64,000 bases of DNA from Sipunculus nudus (GCA_026874595.1 CM049322.1:47091840-47155839); one strand, 5' to 3'; positions 34,118-47,591 are shown, numbered from the stretch's first letter. The notes: generated from the letters alone by a model not told the origin. Made by a program: numbers and translations.

Positions 34118-34318
34118 GCACTTACTATTATTGTATGAACTCAGCTTTGCTGAGGCTGTGAGCTATGTCATGGTATTATCTATTTTAATGATGATTACTT
34201 GAGCATAATATATGATAAACAGTTGTAACTGCTATTTATGTTGAAAGTCTGGTCATGCTTATATTCTGGAACTGGTGAAGGGAAACACATTTTCTGTTAT
34301 AGATTTGTTTCCGCTTCC

Positions 34319-37300
34319 TCAGAACTCAGTAACTGGTCTTCTCTTTATCCAGTCCGCAATCTTTGGTAGAGCTTCCACTCTTTCCTTCAAAGCCTTCAGC
34401 TTTGGCGCTTTGTCCCAAGGAATCTCCATCCCCATCACGGGAATCCAATCAATGAGGTTAACGAAGCAGAGGTCCGCCCAGGTCACCTGGATCAATAAAA
34501 TATCATAATTAGTAATAAAGTCTGCCATATCTAAAGCTGAATCAATACATTGTCCCACTATACTTGTTCCAGTAAACAGAACAAAATGCTAACCCCAAAA
34601 TGCTTACATATTTGACACCAATTTAGTTTACATTGTTCCCAAAAATAAGCTAACAAGCCCTTAGTGGATTATATGTAATAAGATTCTTACACAAAACAAT
34701 GAAACTTGAGTTTAATTTTTCCACTTCCTCCTTTCTTAAAGGGGCCTTTTCTAATAGCTAACATATATTACCTAAAGATAATCATTTATAAAAATCTAAC
34801 CGCACACCTGCGTTTTGTTTATATTCCATTGTTTTACCATAGGGGGGGGGGCAGACAAATAATCCGAACACTTTTAATAAGGACATCTTGCAGCAATGCA
34901 GACAAATCAAGGGATGTTTCGTGAAGGATGTTTTGCAACTAGTGATTTTCAACTTCCACACAGGAAACCAACCACCTTAGGTTACGTTTTTTTTTAGTAT
35001 GTCAAAATTGCTGTGTTTACTATAAGCTTGTAGATAAACAAACTCTCAACTCCATCAAGGACATGTTATAATAATTTTTCTTAACAATGATTACAAAGGA
35101 TTAATTAGAATTTACTTAGAGTAATCCAAAAATTACATAAATTCTATAGAAGATGTAGTTGAATAGCTGTTTTTATACCTGAACAATTTTAATACACTTT
35201 AGAGAGTTACCCATGAGTCATGATCTACAAAATTTAGAATTAAAGGATATTTCCAAAGGTGAAAAATAAACTATTGAGTTAAGCAATTAAGTATTAGGTC
35301 TGTCCAAATCTGAATTGTTTTTTTATTGATAAGCAAAAGCATTAATATCAGGGTTAGGCAAAACCCTGGTTTTAAGCATAAAGCCAAACCCTTAGGTTTT
35401 TCTTGGTAAACCTTGATTTTTAGTTTTGCATGTTTTATTGGCAATATATTTTGTAAATCTGAAATTGAATGTGATTATATAAAGTGGTAAATATGATTCT
35501 ATGCTTTATATTTTGTTAATATAATGCATTATCAAGGGCTTTGTCTTATATTTAATATTAAACACATAAAGCAATAAGTTATGATACACTAACCCCCCAA
35601 AAAATTCTAAAAAATTGTGAATCATGATACAGTGATGACATGCAGCATTCATACCCAAACCCATCATTGGACTTTTTCAGGACTTTATTTCAATAAATGT
35701 GGATTACTTTGTGAGTGTATACATAACATGATGTATAAGTGGCTACCGGCTGTCAAACATTTTATGTTGGATTTTTGTCGGCATTGGTTTCTGCTTATGT
35801 CAATTAATGTATAGTTCCTTAGCACGTCATAATGAAATGACTAGATGCCGTAACAGGTCTACTCATAGGTCTGGACAGTCCACAATAGGTTAGTCCACAA
35901 TAGTGAAATAGTGGTGGAAGGCAGCCCTGATGTCTTACAGAATCACACTCAATACCTTCCATCTAAAATTTTGCAGAATTGATTTACCAGTTTTGTTGAT
36001 ATTTTTTTTTGGATACCTCAAGTGTCCTGAGTTTCAAAAGAATGCTGAAACACAAATTTTCCATTTGGCATATTATAAACCGGTTTCATCCTCTTTGTTT
36101 GGATTCTCGATTATTTAGTTTTCTGCATATCTTTTTTTAGCAAATTTTATTGTAAAATCTGTTTCTCAAATATTTTTTAATCATCTTAATGCATCTTACT
36201 AAGTACAATGCCTTAGAGCTATTGTATTTTAATAAAATGAATTTGGCACTTGAATATACTTGAATAATAAATCATAAATAACAAAAATAAAATGTTTATG
36301 GATAAAGGAAATATATGTTTCTGGTAAAAACACATTACTAGATAATTAAAGGCATACAATATAATTACTGAGCTAATGTAAGATAATACAGAGACATGAC
36401 GGACATTTGCCAGTCTGAAATTAAACCAATATAAATGCTAAAAATAAGAAAACTTAAATAGCACTATTTTGTGCAAATGATGTAATAAACTTCCCAAGTG
36501 TTCTGTTCATGGATAGACATAAAGATGACAGGCTAAAGGGTTTCCTCAATAGCTTCAATTACTTTCAGTAAGCTGAATTGAAAATTCTAGATTAAAGGAC
36601 TGTACAAAGATAATCCAAAAATACACTCACCCCATCACCAACAAAGAACCCTGATCCATCGTTGTTCATGCAGAAGACCTTCTCCAAATTGGAAAGCATT
36701 GTTGGGAATGTTTCTTCCACGCATTTCTTTGTAATCTCAGCCTGGGGAGGAAAAACAGTGCTACCATTAGGGCTGGATTAAACATTGTAATACATTTACT
36801 ATGATTACCGATATGTGTAGATGAAGGCTGTCAAGCACACACTCATGGAAAATTACTACAAAATCAAGACTGAAACAATAAATGTAAAGACATTCCAGCT
36901 AAATCTTAATTAAAGAATGTAGTATCAAAAAAGTTATACTACTGAAAACGTTTTCAAACAATTAAATGATATGCTCAATTTTTATCTTCAGTGGCACTAA
37001 GAATCACCCATTATATTTTACCACAAGTAATAAAAGGACTATTCACATTAATGGCAGCTTTGACGGCATGTTATACTGCAAAACAAATTAGTAAGAAAAA
37101 GTATGGAAAGTGCAAAATTTCAAGAAAAAGTAGGAAAAATTGGACGGAGGGAAAAAAAAGCCTTGACAGCCTGCAAGTGCCACATTTACAGGAGGGTGAT
37201 AAGGTTCAAATACAGCATCTTTTTTGGTCTTTTTAATGCACATTTTTCAAACAAAATATCAGCTGATGTTCCTGAAAAAATCAATGAGACCCATGTGACA

Positions 37301-40300
37301 GGTTTATCCATAATGTGACAGTTAACGGTACTTTCACCTGTATTACAACTGAAAGTGAAACCACATGCCTAAGAAACTCCTTTTTTTTGTCGGAGCTGTT
37401 GGAAACAAATGTCCTAAGGGGAGTCATTTCTCCGATTCCCCAAACATCCTGAGAAATTTCACATTATTTTTTATGGGGCTATAGCATCTCCATCTATCAG
37501 GAACATTATGAACTACCCAGGCATGGGTACCTGTTATGTGTTTGTAAAAAAATACCCACTTTCCTTCCTTCATCCTCACAGGTTAGTAAAATGTCCAGAG
37601 GTTTCACCAGATCTTCCATGGTATCTGCGATCATGTCAGCACGAGCCCCCTCGAGAGGGGTTTTACCTGCAAAACCTGAAGGAAAATGTGGACATTAAGG
37701 TAGCATCCCAGGCAAACACCCATTAATCTTAAATCAATAAAAGCACGTGGGTTTGTTATGTGCAGGGTAGATTTCATCCAGAACACATATGGGCCCTGAA
37801 GTGACTGGCTGGTGCAAAGTGTGCTGTCACAGGCAAATTTAGAATTGACTTAAATCTTGCAATATATGCTGTTTTTATTCTTCTCTGAAAATCTGACACT
37901 GACAGTGTCAGAATTACTAAGCTTTTGGTGAGAACTAGAATTATTAGTCACAGGGGATTACCCAGTGTGTGAGGTTACTGCCAAGTTGACAGTGCTCATA
38001 AATGTGCCAATAGTTTTTTTTTTTTTTTAATTACTCAACCTCATGTTTTCTTAGGAAAAGTAGATATAAAAAATGTTTTCCCTCCAGATATTAGGCTTAT
38101 TTTATGTAAAATCTATATCAATATTTTTTTTCATAGGATATTATGTTATATGACAATAGAATGAGATTAGAAATATGTTTGCTTGACCTAATTCAAAAGC
38201 TGTTTTATATTAATATTAGACTCCATAAATCATATATTATTTATATATGGTGATGTGTGCTTACCAATCATACACAAAATTTTGACATTTTCATTCATTT
38301 TCGTATGATATTTTAACATTTTTATTTGTTTTTTAATTTATAAATAGTACCCTATTTTAAGTGCCAAGTAGCAGCAAGCCACTTATCAGTGACCTAATAT
38401 TACACTACTAACATATCTAAAACATTTTTTTTCCTTTATCATGTTTTTTTTACCTAAAAATTGATATTTAAATTTGATAACACATATTACATCAGCACAC
38501 ACACTGTAACTGGTTTAAAATGATATGTTATATGGGTCTATTCTAATTTCAAAAACCTTTTGTGTTGATTTTGAAAGAGGGTGTAGTTCCCAATGATTCA
38601 AACTTAAATCTTACAGACACCAGTTTACTTAAACAAAAACTTGGATCAAGTACATATAACTTTTACTTGTCCTTAAGTGCCATTTTTCTAGTACATGCTC
38701 TGTACTAATAGTTGAAATTTTAGACCATTTTTCAGTATACTGGTCAAATGCACACATTTTGTAAGACAAAAGGCCTAAATGTATGTAACGGTACTTGCCA
38801 TGAAAAGGCATTCACTCAAATAATGCCAACCATACATGTTGATCAATATAAAATTTTTTCCCCATTTTTTAAATATTTTTTATTTTATTTCATTAAATAT
38901 AAAGAACTAACAGTGCACACCCTTAGATAAACATGTACACTTAAGTTCACTAAAAAATTCCAATTCCTTCACTTGTCAAATCCTGAAGTACTTGTCATGC
39001 AAGTAAAGACCCCCTATGCTTGACCAGAGTCTGCCTTGTACTTTTACCATTACATACATATAATTTTTAAAGCTTTTTTTTTATTTTTTTATTTAGGACC
39101 AACTTATGGATGGGATATCAACAGATTACGGGATAACTATTGAGAGGATTATCTGGATGGTAAGAGTTAAAGTTCCTGGTGTAATTTCACAAATGGCAAG
39201 TGATTGTAAAGTTGTTAAATAAAAGATTTTACCAGGCCTGTTCAAATGTTAAATGGGAACTTCTGGGTCTAATGGTTACAATTGTGCCCAGCTAACTAGC
39301 CATCAGATGACCAAGCTGTCCAAAAGACTATCCACATGGAAGGAGGACAGACAAAAAAACTAAAGCTACACTAAAGTAAATAATAACAGAAAGTCAGCTG
39401 ATTAAGCCCCTTTCACACATTCACGGATAGCATCACGGATCATCCCTGATCATTGTACCGGGATCATCCGTGTTAACTCCATCATCATCGTTGTAAAATC
39501 CGTGCATCACCATGTAAACACTGTGTTGCATCCATAGTGATCCTTGGCGCACCGGCTGGTTGGAGAAAAAATTAAACCTGCTCAATTTTTCATCCCGGAG
39601 TACACGGATCTGTATCAATCCTGGTAGGCACCATGCACCTCCGTGTAGCCACCTTATACAACCGGGAATCTCCGTGTAGCCACCGGGAGCTCCGTATTGA
39701 GACCAGCACTTTCCTGGTGCAAATTTAAGTTTTTTGTCCAATCATGCTGGTGCACCAAGGTTCACTACGGATGCAACACGGTGTTAACACGGTGATGTGT
39801 GGTGTTTACACTGCGATGCCATAGATAACACGGATGATTCCGGAATGATGCTCAGGGATTATCCGTGAATATGTGAAAGCCCGATTTAAGAAATTGCGCT
39901 GCTGTCCCTGGAACACCACGGGTGATCCCTGTTGCTATCCGTGAATGTGTGAAAGGGGCTTTAAAGTAATGGTTCAAAATATAACAAAACTCTTCACAGG
40001 ATATTTATACAGTATACCTGTGATAAAAACCTTAATTTGTGTTAAAGCTCAACACAGAATTTAGAATCATGCCAGACCTAGCTTACCAAATGTTTGGGCC
40101 AGGTATCTTGCTATTGCCAGACTCTGAGCGATGACAACGCCATCTACCTCCAATATGGGCAACAGTCCGAATGGAGTTTCTGAAATACAAAAAAAAATAA
40201 AAATACTGAAAATAATGCAATCAAGATTTTGCATATTTTATAATTAAACAAAAAATAAATAATGACTATAACGTTTTATACAGGGGCCTATACCATGTCC

Positions 40301-41550
40301 AGTATGTTAAATATCTCCTTAAAAAATTTATTATTATCTGCCAATAATTTGCTCTAAAACAGTTTTTTTCTCCTGCACAGATGTGAAAAAAAACTTGTAC
40401 TTGGGTCAATCAGTTTAACAAAATACATCATAGAATGCACGCCACCTGTAGGCCATACCCTGCAACTTCACAATTTATGAGTCTTCAATCTTTTGACTTG
40501 TGTTTTATCTTCCATGTTTCTTTTTCTTGTTCAGGAGTTTAATGTATGAGTAATGTCAGACCTGTTTTTATTAACACAAAAAATCATAACAATATATATA
40601 CTGTTAGATAGTAAGTCTGTGTGGTTGGAGAGTTTCACTAGGAAAATTATGCATTCAGCCAAAACACACTAGTAAAAGCCAGAGATGGTATCAAGCTCAT
40701 GCATTTGTGATTGCATATTACTGATATATATATGCTGATGAAAGATTGGGGCAAGAATCTGTGGATAGAGATTAGTGGCCAACTGCTGTGCATCAGCAAA
40801 GATAAGATCATGCAGAAGAAGACTTCCTTTTTGGACAACACACAAATACTTAAAGGGGCCTAATCACCTATAAAGCATGTTAAATTAACACTAAAAATAG
40901 CTTTTCCCTTTATAATAAATTTGTACCTGCCAAAATATTGCCCTGTAAGCCTTTGCTTACTACTCCTATAAATGAGAGTTAAAAAAGTGGATTGGGCATG
41001 ATGGCAGGTGCAAACATAAACGTGCAGCGTGTGCATTGCGGGACCACAATACATGTAAATCAGGAGATGCCCTGATTAACTTGGCCTAAAAATGTAATAC
41101 ATGTTCCCACTGGCTGAAACATCACACATTGCGGCTCACAACTGGACCTCAGCAGAGCCAAAACAAGGTGTTAAACAGCTGTAAGATAGGTACGGTGACT
41201 GTGTTGGGATGGTTTTGCCCCAAAACATTATTTTGAATAAAGCAAAACTGAACTGATATTGTGAAAGAGTAGGCATAATATTTCTCCTGATTATGTCCCT
41301 TTAAATCATTGCAGATACAGAGTTTACAATTTTTAAAAAAAAATCACATAGGGATGATTAAGCTGTAAATTTAGTCCTGATTTAGTCTTATCAATAGGGC
41401 ATATCAACTTAACTCACTTGGTTTATATTTGGGCCAATCATCGTCAGAAATTCTGACGTCCTCATAAGGCTGGCCAGCCAGCTCAAAAAGCATTCGGGCC
41501 GTCTCCCCCCGAACCTTGGCATCAAAGTAAATAAGCTTATAAGATGGCAT
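34319..41550 (-). CDS. Sigma-class glutathione S-transferase, gene 3 (5 coding exons, 206 aa)
   Basis: Exons on the minus strand in order: 41550-41418, 40179-40087, 37675-37560, 36741-36631 and 34486-34319 (stop at 34321-34319). Phases 1,1,0,0 and exon lengths match the paralogs. The N-terminal domain has catalytic Tyr8, Arg14, Trp39, Lys43, Pro52, Gln63 and Ser64, but Leu50 where the other three genes have the glutathione-contacting Gln. The start is MPSYKLIYFD; a cag acceptor at 41563-41561 implies an upstream 5' UTR exon. All donors are GT and all acceptors AG. It is inverted relative to genes 1, 2 and 4, and its introns hold two TTAA-flanked elements. Function: cytosolic glutathione conjugation or isomerisation, inferred from family. 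Confidence 0.92.
39402..39964. mobile_element. TTAA-flanked foldback MITE in intron 2 of GST gene 3
   Basis: Long terminal inverted repeats: AGCCCCTTTCACACATTCAC at the left matches the reverse complement of the right end. Both ends carry TTAA (39402-39405 and 39961-39964), as expected for piggyBac-type insertion, though one end has an extra base. Inverted similarity continues inside (gcatccatagtgatccttgg against ccaaggttcactacggatgc). Confidence 0.75.
40850..41304. mobile_element. TTAA-flanked MITE in intron 1 of GST gene 3
   Basis: TTAA at 40850-40853 and 41301-41304 bounds inverted ends AGGGGCCTAATCACC and AGGGACATAATCAGG (reverse complement of the right end). Non-coding, piggyBac-like by target site. 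Confidence 0.7.
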
Positions 41551-41799
41551 CCTGTGTCTCCTGAAAAACAACAAAAATTGATAAAAATGAAATTGTCTTT
41601 AAACTCCATTATGCTTTAACTGACCCTGTCCTTGATTATATTGTTGCTTAAGGGGACGGTCACCGACATGTTATGCGCCTCAAATAGATCTTCCCCTTTT
41701 TGCTTATGTTCATTGTCCAACACACAAGGAAAACATTGTCACTTGTCTTTAGTACAGAAACCCACCAAGTATTTTGTGTTACACTGGGTGTTAATGATA

Positions 41800-43258
41800 G
41801 CTTGGTAGCCATATTACAGAGTGGTATGGTTAGCTCTGTGGTCATGATAGCATGGTGGTCATATTATAGGGTGGTCATGATAGCTGGGTGGTCATGATAG
41901 CTGGGAGGCCATATTACAGGTTGGTCTTGAGAGCTGGATGGTTGCATTAGAGGGGAGTCATGATAGCTTGCTGGTGATGATAGCTGGGTGGCCATAAGAG
42001 CTGGATAGTTGTTTTACAAGGTCGTCTTGATAGCTAGGTTTTTATGATGGCTAGGTGGTTGTGTTATAGGGTAGTTATGTTACAGGGTGGTCATGTTACA
42101 GGGTGGTGATGATAGATGGGTGGTCATATTAAAGGGTGGTCATGCGAGCTCAGTGGTAATGATAGCTGGGTGGTCATGATAGCTGGGTTGTTGTGTTATA
42201 GGGTGGTAATGTTAGCTTTGTGGTCAAGATAGCTGGGTGGTTGTGTTAAAGGTTGGTTCAGATAACAGGGATTTCATGATAGCTTGGTGGCCAAGATAGC
42301 TGAAAGGTTGTGTTACAGGGTGTTCATGATAGCTGGGGGGGTGGGGGGAGGGGGGCTTGAACGTCATGTTACAGGGTGGTCATGATCGCTGTGTGGTCAT
42401 GATAGCTGGGTGTTCATGATAGCTGGATGGTCATGTGACAGGGTGGTCATGATAGCTGGGTGGTCATGTTTCAGGGTGGTCAAGAAAGCTTAGTGGTCAT
42501 GATGGCCGAGTGGTCATAAGACAGGGTGGCAATGATAATACGATGCTGTGTTACAGGGTGGTCATTATAGTTTAGTGGACATGATAGTCATGATAGCTGG
42601 GTAGTTGTGTTGCAGGGTGGATTTGTTACACTGTGGTTTAGTTACAGGGTGGTTATAATAGCTGGGTGATTGAGTTAAGTTTGGGCATTATAGCTGAGTC
42701 GTTATGTTGCAGGGTGGTCACAATAGCTGAGTGGCTGTTACAGGGTGGTCATGATGGCTGGCTGGTCATGATAGCATGGTGGCAAAGATAGCTGGGCGGT
42801 TGTGTTACAGGGTGGTTATGTTACAGGGTGGTCATTATAACTGGGTGTTGTTACAGGGTAGTTATGATAGCTGGGTTGTCATGATAGCTTGGTGGTTGTG
42901 GTACATGATGGTCATGATAGCTGGGTGGTCATGTGAGAGGGTGGCACAATAGCTATGTGGTCTTGTTACAGGGTGGTCATGATTGTGGGGTGGTCATGTA
43001 ACAGGGTGGACATGATAGTTGGGTGGGAATGTGACAGGGTGGTCATGATAGCTTGGTGGTCATGTTAGCTGGGTGGTCATAATAGCAGGGTGGTCTGGTT
43101 GCATGTGGTCATGACAGCTTGGTGACCATGTGACAAGATGGTCATGACAGCCGTATGGTCATCAGATAGCTGGATGGTCATTGGCCTGATTTAATCAGAC
43201 TCAATATTATTAGGCATGGTCATGACAGCCATATGGTCATGATAGCTGGGTGGTCATT
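41800..43258. repeat. Minisatellite built on GGGTGGTCATGATAGCT
   Basis: About 1.4 kb of imperfect tandem units of roughly 18 bp (variants gggtggtcatgatagctg, gggtggtcatgttaca). It lies just upstream of the gene 3 coding exon 1 and may be inside its 5' UTR intron. It resumes after the inserted element, to about 43930. Confidence 0.9.
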
Positions 43259-43259
43259 A

Positions 43260-43821
43260 GCCCGATTTAATCAGACTCAATATTATTAGGCCCTGCCATA
43301 TATTGAGTCTGATAGCTATACAGTGAGAGTTTGTACAATATAAGCCTCAGACTACACAACACCCAATGCCCTTTAACAAATGTCAGCAGGTGTTTATTAC
43401 CCCGTGCCAGCATTCCCCTTCAGAGCCGGGCCTGTTGAACCAAAATGTAACAACATTTTAGCTGTCAATCACTCGAGTCAGCGAGGCTATCAGTGAGGTC
43501 ATCAAGTGCACCTGTTTGACTGTTCTTCTATATGTCCCTGCTAAAACTGCTGACATTGATTCTGGTAAAAATGTCAGTAAATGTTTAAAAATGGTGATCA
43601 AAGTTTAATTTAAGTTTCTATCAAAACCATGAAACACATACTTTTTGGTTTTTAAATGGTATAATCCTGTGTTTTGTCGTTTTGCAGTAAACAGGCAGAC
43701 AAAGAAGATGCAACGGATCGGTTGCATCTTCCGTGGCTTATATTGTAGAAACTCTCACTGTATGGCTATCAGACTCAATATATGGCAGGGCCTAATAATA
43801 TTGAGTCCGATTAAATCAGGC
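43260..43821. mobile_element. TA-flanked MITE with 87-bp inverted repeats
   Basis: Left arm 43260-43346 matches the reverse complement of 43735-43821 with about four mismatches by eye. The element is flanked by TA on both sides (43258-43259 and 43822-43823), as for Tc1/mariner-type insertion. Near the right arm there is a hairpin GAAGATGCAAC/GTTGCATCTTC at about 43703-43732. It has no transposase frame. Confidence 0.85.
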
Positions 43822-43930
43822 TAGGTGGTCATGATAGATATAATTAAGTGTTCCTGATAGCTGGGTGGTCATGTTGCAGGGTAGTCATGATTGCTGGGTG
43901 GTCATGATTGCTTGGTGATCATGATAGCTG

Positions 43931-45359
43931 CGTAGTTTATAGCTACATTTTAGTTGTTGGAACCGGTGTGGACTACTAGCTATCAGTATTGATGGCCGTC
44001 TTTATCGTAAAGTGTTCATTATATGCATGATGTTGTATGTACATATATTTTTTTTTATTTTTACAAAATTGTCATGTATAAGACATGAATGACTGTCCCC
44101 TAAACTGCACTTTAACCATACTGCATGGTCATATGATTACATAATAACCCCACATGTAACGGTCAAAGCTAAGCCACGTATATATGCTGGAACACAATAG
44201 AAGTAATGCAATAAATTATGCGACACCTCATTATATATTATGTGTGGTACTCCATAGCCGGTACCCAAGTGACAAACAGTAATTCGACAGAACACTAACC
44301 TCACCTGATTTCAACCAATAATAGCTGACTATTGTATGTGTGGGACCACCTGACCAGTCCTTTACACACCGCTAGTCGCTGACGGACTCTGTACCGTTAC
44401 CTCAATTGATATGTTTACTTAGCTGAGCATCCTGTGTCCCGGAGCAGCGCTAGGGTGTATTTCACTGATCAGCGTGCTTATCAGTGGTCGGCTGATAAAT
44501 AGGCCTAGACTTTGGTATGAAACGCTGGTCAGCGGGTTTTTTGGGTGAACTTGAGATGTCTATCTGTTTGACAAATGAGTAGAGTAAGCGATTTATCAAC
44601 AAAAAATATGATTATGTAACTTTAATAAATATTTTATCAGACAAGCATGCATTCCTGTTGTATTTGTAGCATTGTTTCATTTAGTCGGACATATATATAG
44701 GCCTACCCTGGATATAAAATTATAATATCGTGCTTACGAACTTTTATACATCTAATAACGTATCGCATCTAATTTATTTTTTTATTTTATTCTGATATTT
44801 ATGGTGAATATAAATGTTATTATTTATGTTGATACATATTCCGCTGAGTTTTTGTTTGTAGTTTACATAGACTTGTTGGAAAAGAAACTCCCCATGTAAT
44901 GTATATTGTTCATGCGTTTACAGGGCTTCGTTCACAGCGAGTCATACATTTCTTTTCTTATATACATTCACGAGCTTTACAAAATATATGATCAGCCTTT
45001 AATAGTTCATCTAGCTTTAATTTTAATTTTTTCATTAATCGTTTTTTATCATATGAATAAGTATAACTCGATCCAATGTCATTCCTCAGGTATATTTCAG
45101 TAGTTGCCTACAACTTAGCATCTGTTTTACGGAAAACATTTAAACACTCCCCATGCAAGATATGTGATTTAAATAAAAGTTATAATTTCCTTATATATTT
45201 CTAAATATAGTTTAGGTAGATCCTCCGTTTTTAATGCTAGCTTATGTATATACGCATCTGAAGAATTCCATTACTCTTTCTGACTATTATAAGGTTTAGT
45301 AAAAACGATCCAGGCGACAGGTAGACTCGGTGTATCGCACCTGCTGGTCCCAGGTGTGT
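43931..45359. other. Intergenic, possible 5' end of GST gene 3
   Basis: No coding region recognised. On the minus strand, a TATTTAT near 44500 followed downstream by a donor-like gag|gtaacg near 44401 could mark the non-coding first exon of gene 3; this is weak. The rest is AT-rich. Confidence 0.3.
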
Positions 45360-45367
45360 ATAATAAC

Positions 45368-45425
45368 CAGTGGCGTCAATTTTTCTTCCAGGGTGGGGGA
45401 TGACTGTGTATATATATACACCTAT

Positions 45426-45474
<49 letters not shown>

Positions 45475-47391
45475 CCCTTTTCAGTGTGTCTGAGTGACAT
45501 ATTGAACTATATATTATATATAAATATATATAATTATTATATATACGTAATCATATTTTAAATAATTATAATGATTTAGAAAATTAGTTATTTTGTTAAC
45601 TCTAAGCAAGGTTTAGGTATAACATTATTTAGTAAATTGATCCAAAGTCTTTAATTCTTATATTAATATATTTCATTTGCAAAATTATAATATTATTATC
45701 TGAAAAGTGGGGGGGGGGGATGATTGGGTATTTCTACAGTAAACGTCGCATTTCAAGGGTTTTCTTGGTGATTTTTTTTTTAATCTTGATTTTGATATAA
45801 CAAAACTTAATTTGTAGAAAAATATCGTTAGAATTGTAAAATAATGCAAGTAGTGCACTTTTCAGTTTCCTTTTTTTATAAATAGTCCAGGTAAGGGGAA
45901 AATATGAACCTTTTTCTCGACACTGTGACACGCAGTAAAATCTCACTTGCACATTTCAGAAATTGTTTTGAATAGATTTTTTTGTGATTTTCGATAAAAT
46001 TAAAATTAATAGCCTTTGATAAAATCAAACATAAATTTCAGTTATGAATTTAACAAATAAAGTGTGTAAAAAAGAACATATTTTCTTCTTTTTAATTAAT
46101 TTTTGAAAACAAAAATTGTCTCTATTCCTATATTTGCTTCCAGAGGGGTGCTTTTGCAGGGGTTTACCGGACAAAGTACTTTGGTACATCTACCTTCAGA
46201 ATTTGAGTCGAAATACCTTGTTATTTTTTTTTTAATGTAAAGAAAATAAAATTTAAACATGGTTTTAAATCCTCTAGGTAACGGTGTTGAGCATAGATAA
46301 CGGTGTTGAGCATAGGTAACGGAGTCGAGCTTCTGAAGTAAAAATAACCGTAGTGACTACTTGAATACTAGTATTATGTATAAATACAAGCAAATGCCTG
46401 TTTGAATAGAAGAAATGCAAATGTTTAAATATTTAGCCCAAAATATGTTTCAAATTTTATTTCAATCATTTGGATTTAATACCAAGTTCTCGACACCGTT
46501 ACCTTGCTCTCGACACCGTTATTTTTCATGCAGGTAACGGTTTCGAGTGGTAACGGTGCTGAGATTTTTTTCATCTATTCGTCAGATGCAGGACAAAAAA
46601 TTACTTCCATACCGTCCCTAAGAGGGCAGCACGTGTTATCACTACATGAACAACAAGAGGAAGCCATTTTCGAAGTGTTATATGTGACGGTTAAATTTTC
46701 GCAGGTGTAACGGTGTCGAGTCCAAATAAACATACGGTGATTTTCTTAACCCTTTAATGATTAACAGAGAACACTGATATGACAGTTACTAAATCTAATT
46801 GTGGATTATGTGTACAAAATTTCCCGAACTCTAATAAACGATGCTCCCTGCATCAGCAAAGTGGTTTCTGTTCACGCGCTGCAAGGTCAAAAGGTCAGGT
46901 AACGGTGCCGAGTATATTTTGGGAGACATACTTTTTATTTCCAACTTTTTGTATTAAAAACAAAACGGTCAGGAAACATCAAGCAAAAATATCATCTTAA
47001 TAAACTTTCACCGCTGTGACAACGTGGAAAACAAAATATGTATAAATGGAACAGTGGTTACAGAAAAACGCTGTTTTGAATTTAAGATCCGAGAGAAAGG
47101 GACAACGTAAATTTAAGGGTATTTAACGTTTGCAGCTTTTTTTTCTGTATGTATTTCTGCCCCGATTTAAATTATTTTTATCTCATAATATTGATTATAT
47201 CTTTAGCAACAATTTGAATTGTTATTCATGTCATTTTTAGCATTTGCTAATTTCTCATTAACAAATATAGTTTCGGGACATGAAATGCGACATTTTTTTG
47301 TAGAAATACCCGATTACATTGACCATCCCCCCCTTGCTAAAAAGGTGGGGGGTATATATACCCCCCATCCCCCCCTATATTGACGCCCCTG
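45368..47391. mobile_element. hAT-like non-autonomous element, 2024 bp
   Basis: The left end CAGTGGCGTCAAT and reverse complement of the right end CAGGGGCGTCAAT are terminal inverted repeats. The perfect 8-bp direct repeat ATAATAAC flanks it (45360-45367 and 47392-47399), the hAT signature. A second pair of inverted repeats lies inside (gggtatttctaca and gtcgcatttca near 45728-45755, reversed near 47283-47312). A (TA)n tract (45430-45470) sits near the left end. Open frames are short and show no transposase motif. Confidence 0.88.
46278..46912. repeat. Nine copies of a 14-bp motif GTAACGGTGTCGAG inside the hAT-like element
   Basis: Plus-strand copies start at 46278, 46297 (first base changed), 46316, 46534, 46550, 46707 and 46899. 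Minus-strand copies lie at 46489-46502 and 46509-46522. Core variation is limited to GTAACGG(T/A)(G/T)(T/C)(T/C)GAG. Confidence 0.9.
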
Positions 47392-47576
47392 ATAATAACC
47401 CTCAGTGCTGGGTCATTCCACCGAGGAACCCACGACAGGCGCACTCGTTGTGTGCGATACAAACATTTCCCTTCCACATCTATCTCATCAATTTTGCATG
47501 CAGAGCACCCACCGATCCTGAACTGGGAGGCAGCCAGTATCGAGCGAGGGCATTTTTTGGCAAAGGCATTTGAAGC

Positions 47577-47591
47577 ATATGTATATATATG

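Noticed and set aside
41800-43930. CRISPR-like array
   Set aside because: Units are contiguous and variable, with no unique spacers; it is a eukaryotic minisatellite.
46779-47000. Cys-rich open frame inside the hAT-like element
   Set aside because: Cysteine spacing fits no finger family I can name, and the frame overlaps a copy of the 14-bp motif; probably chance.
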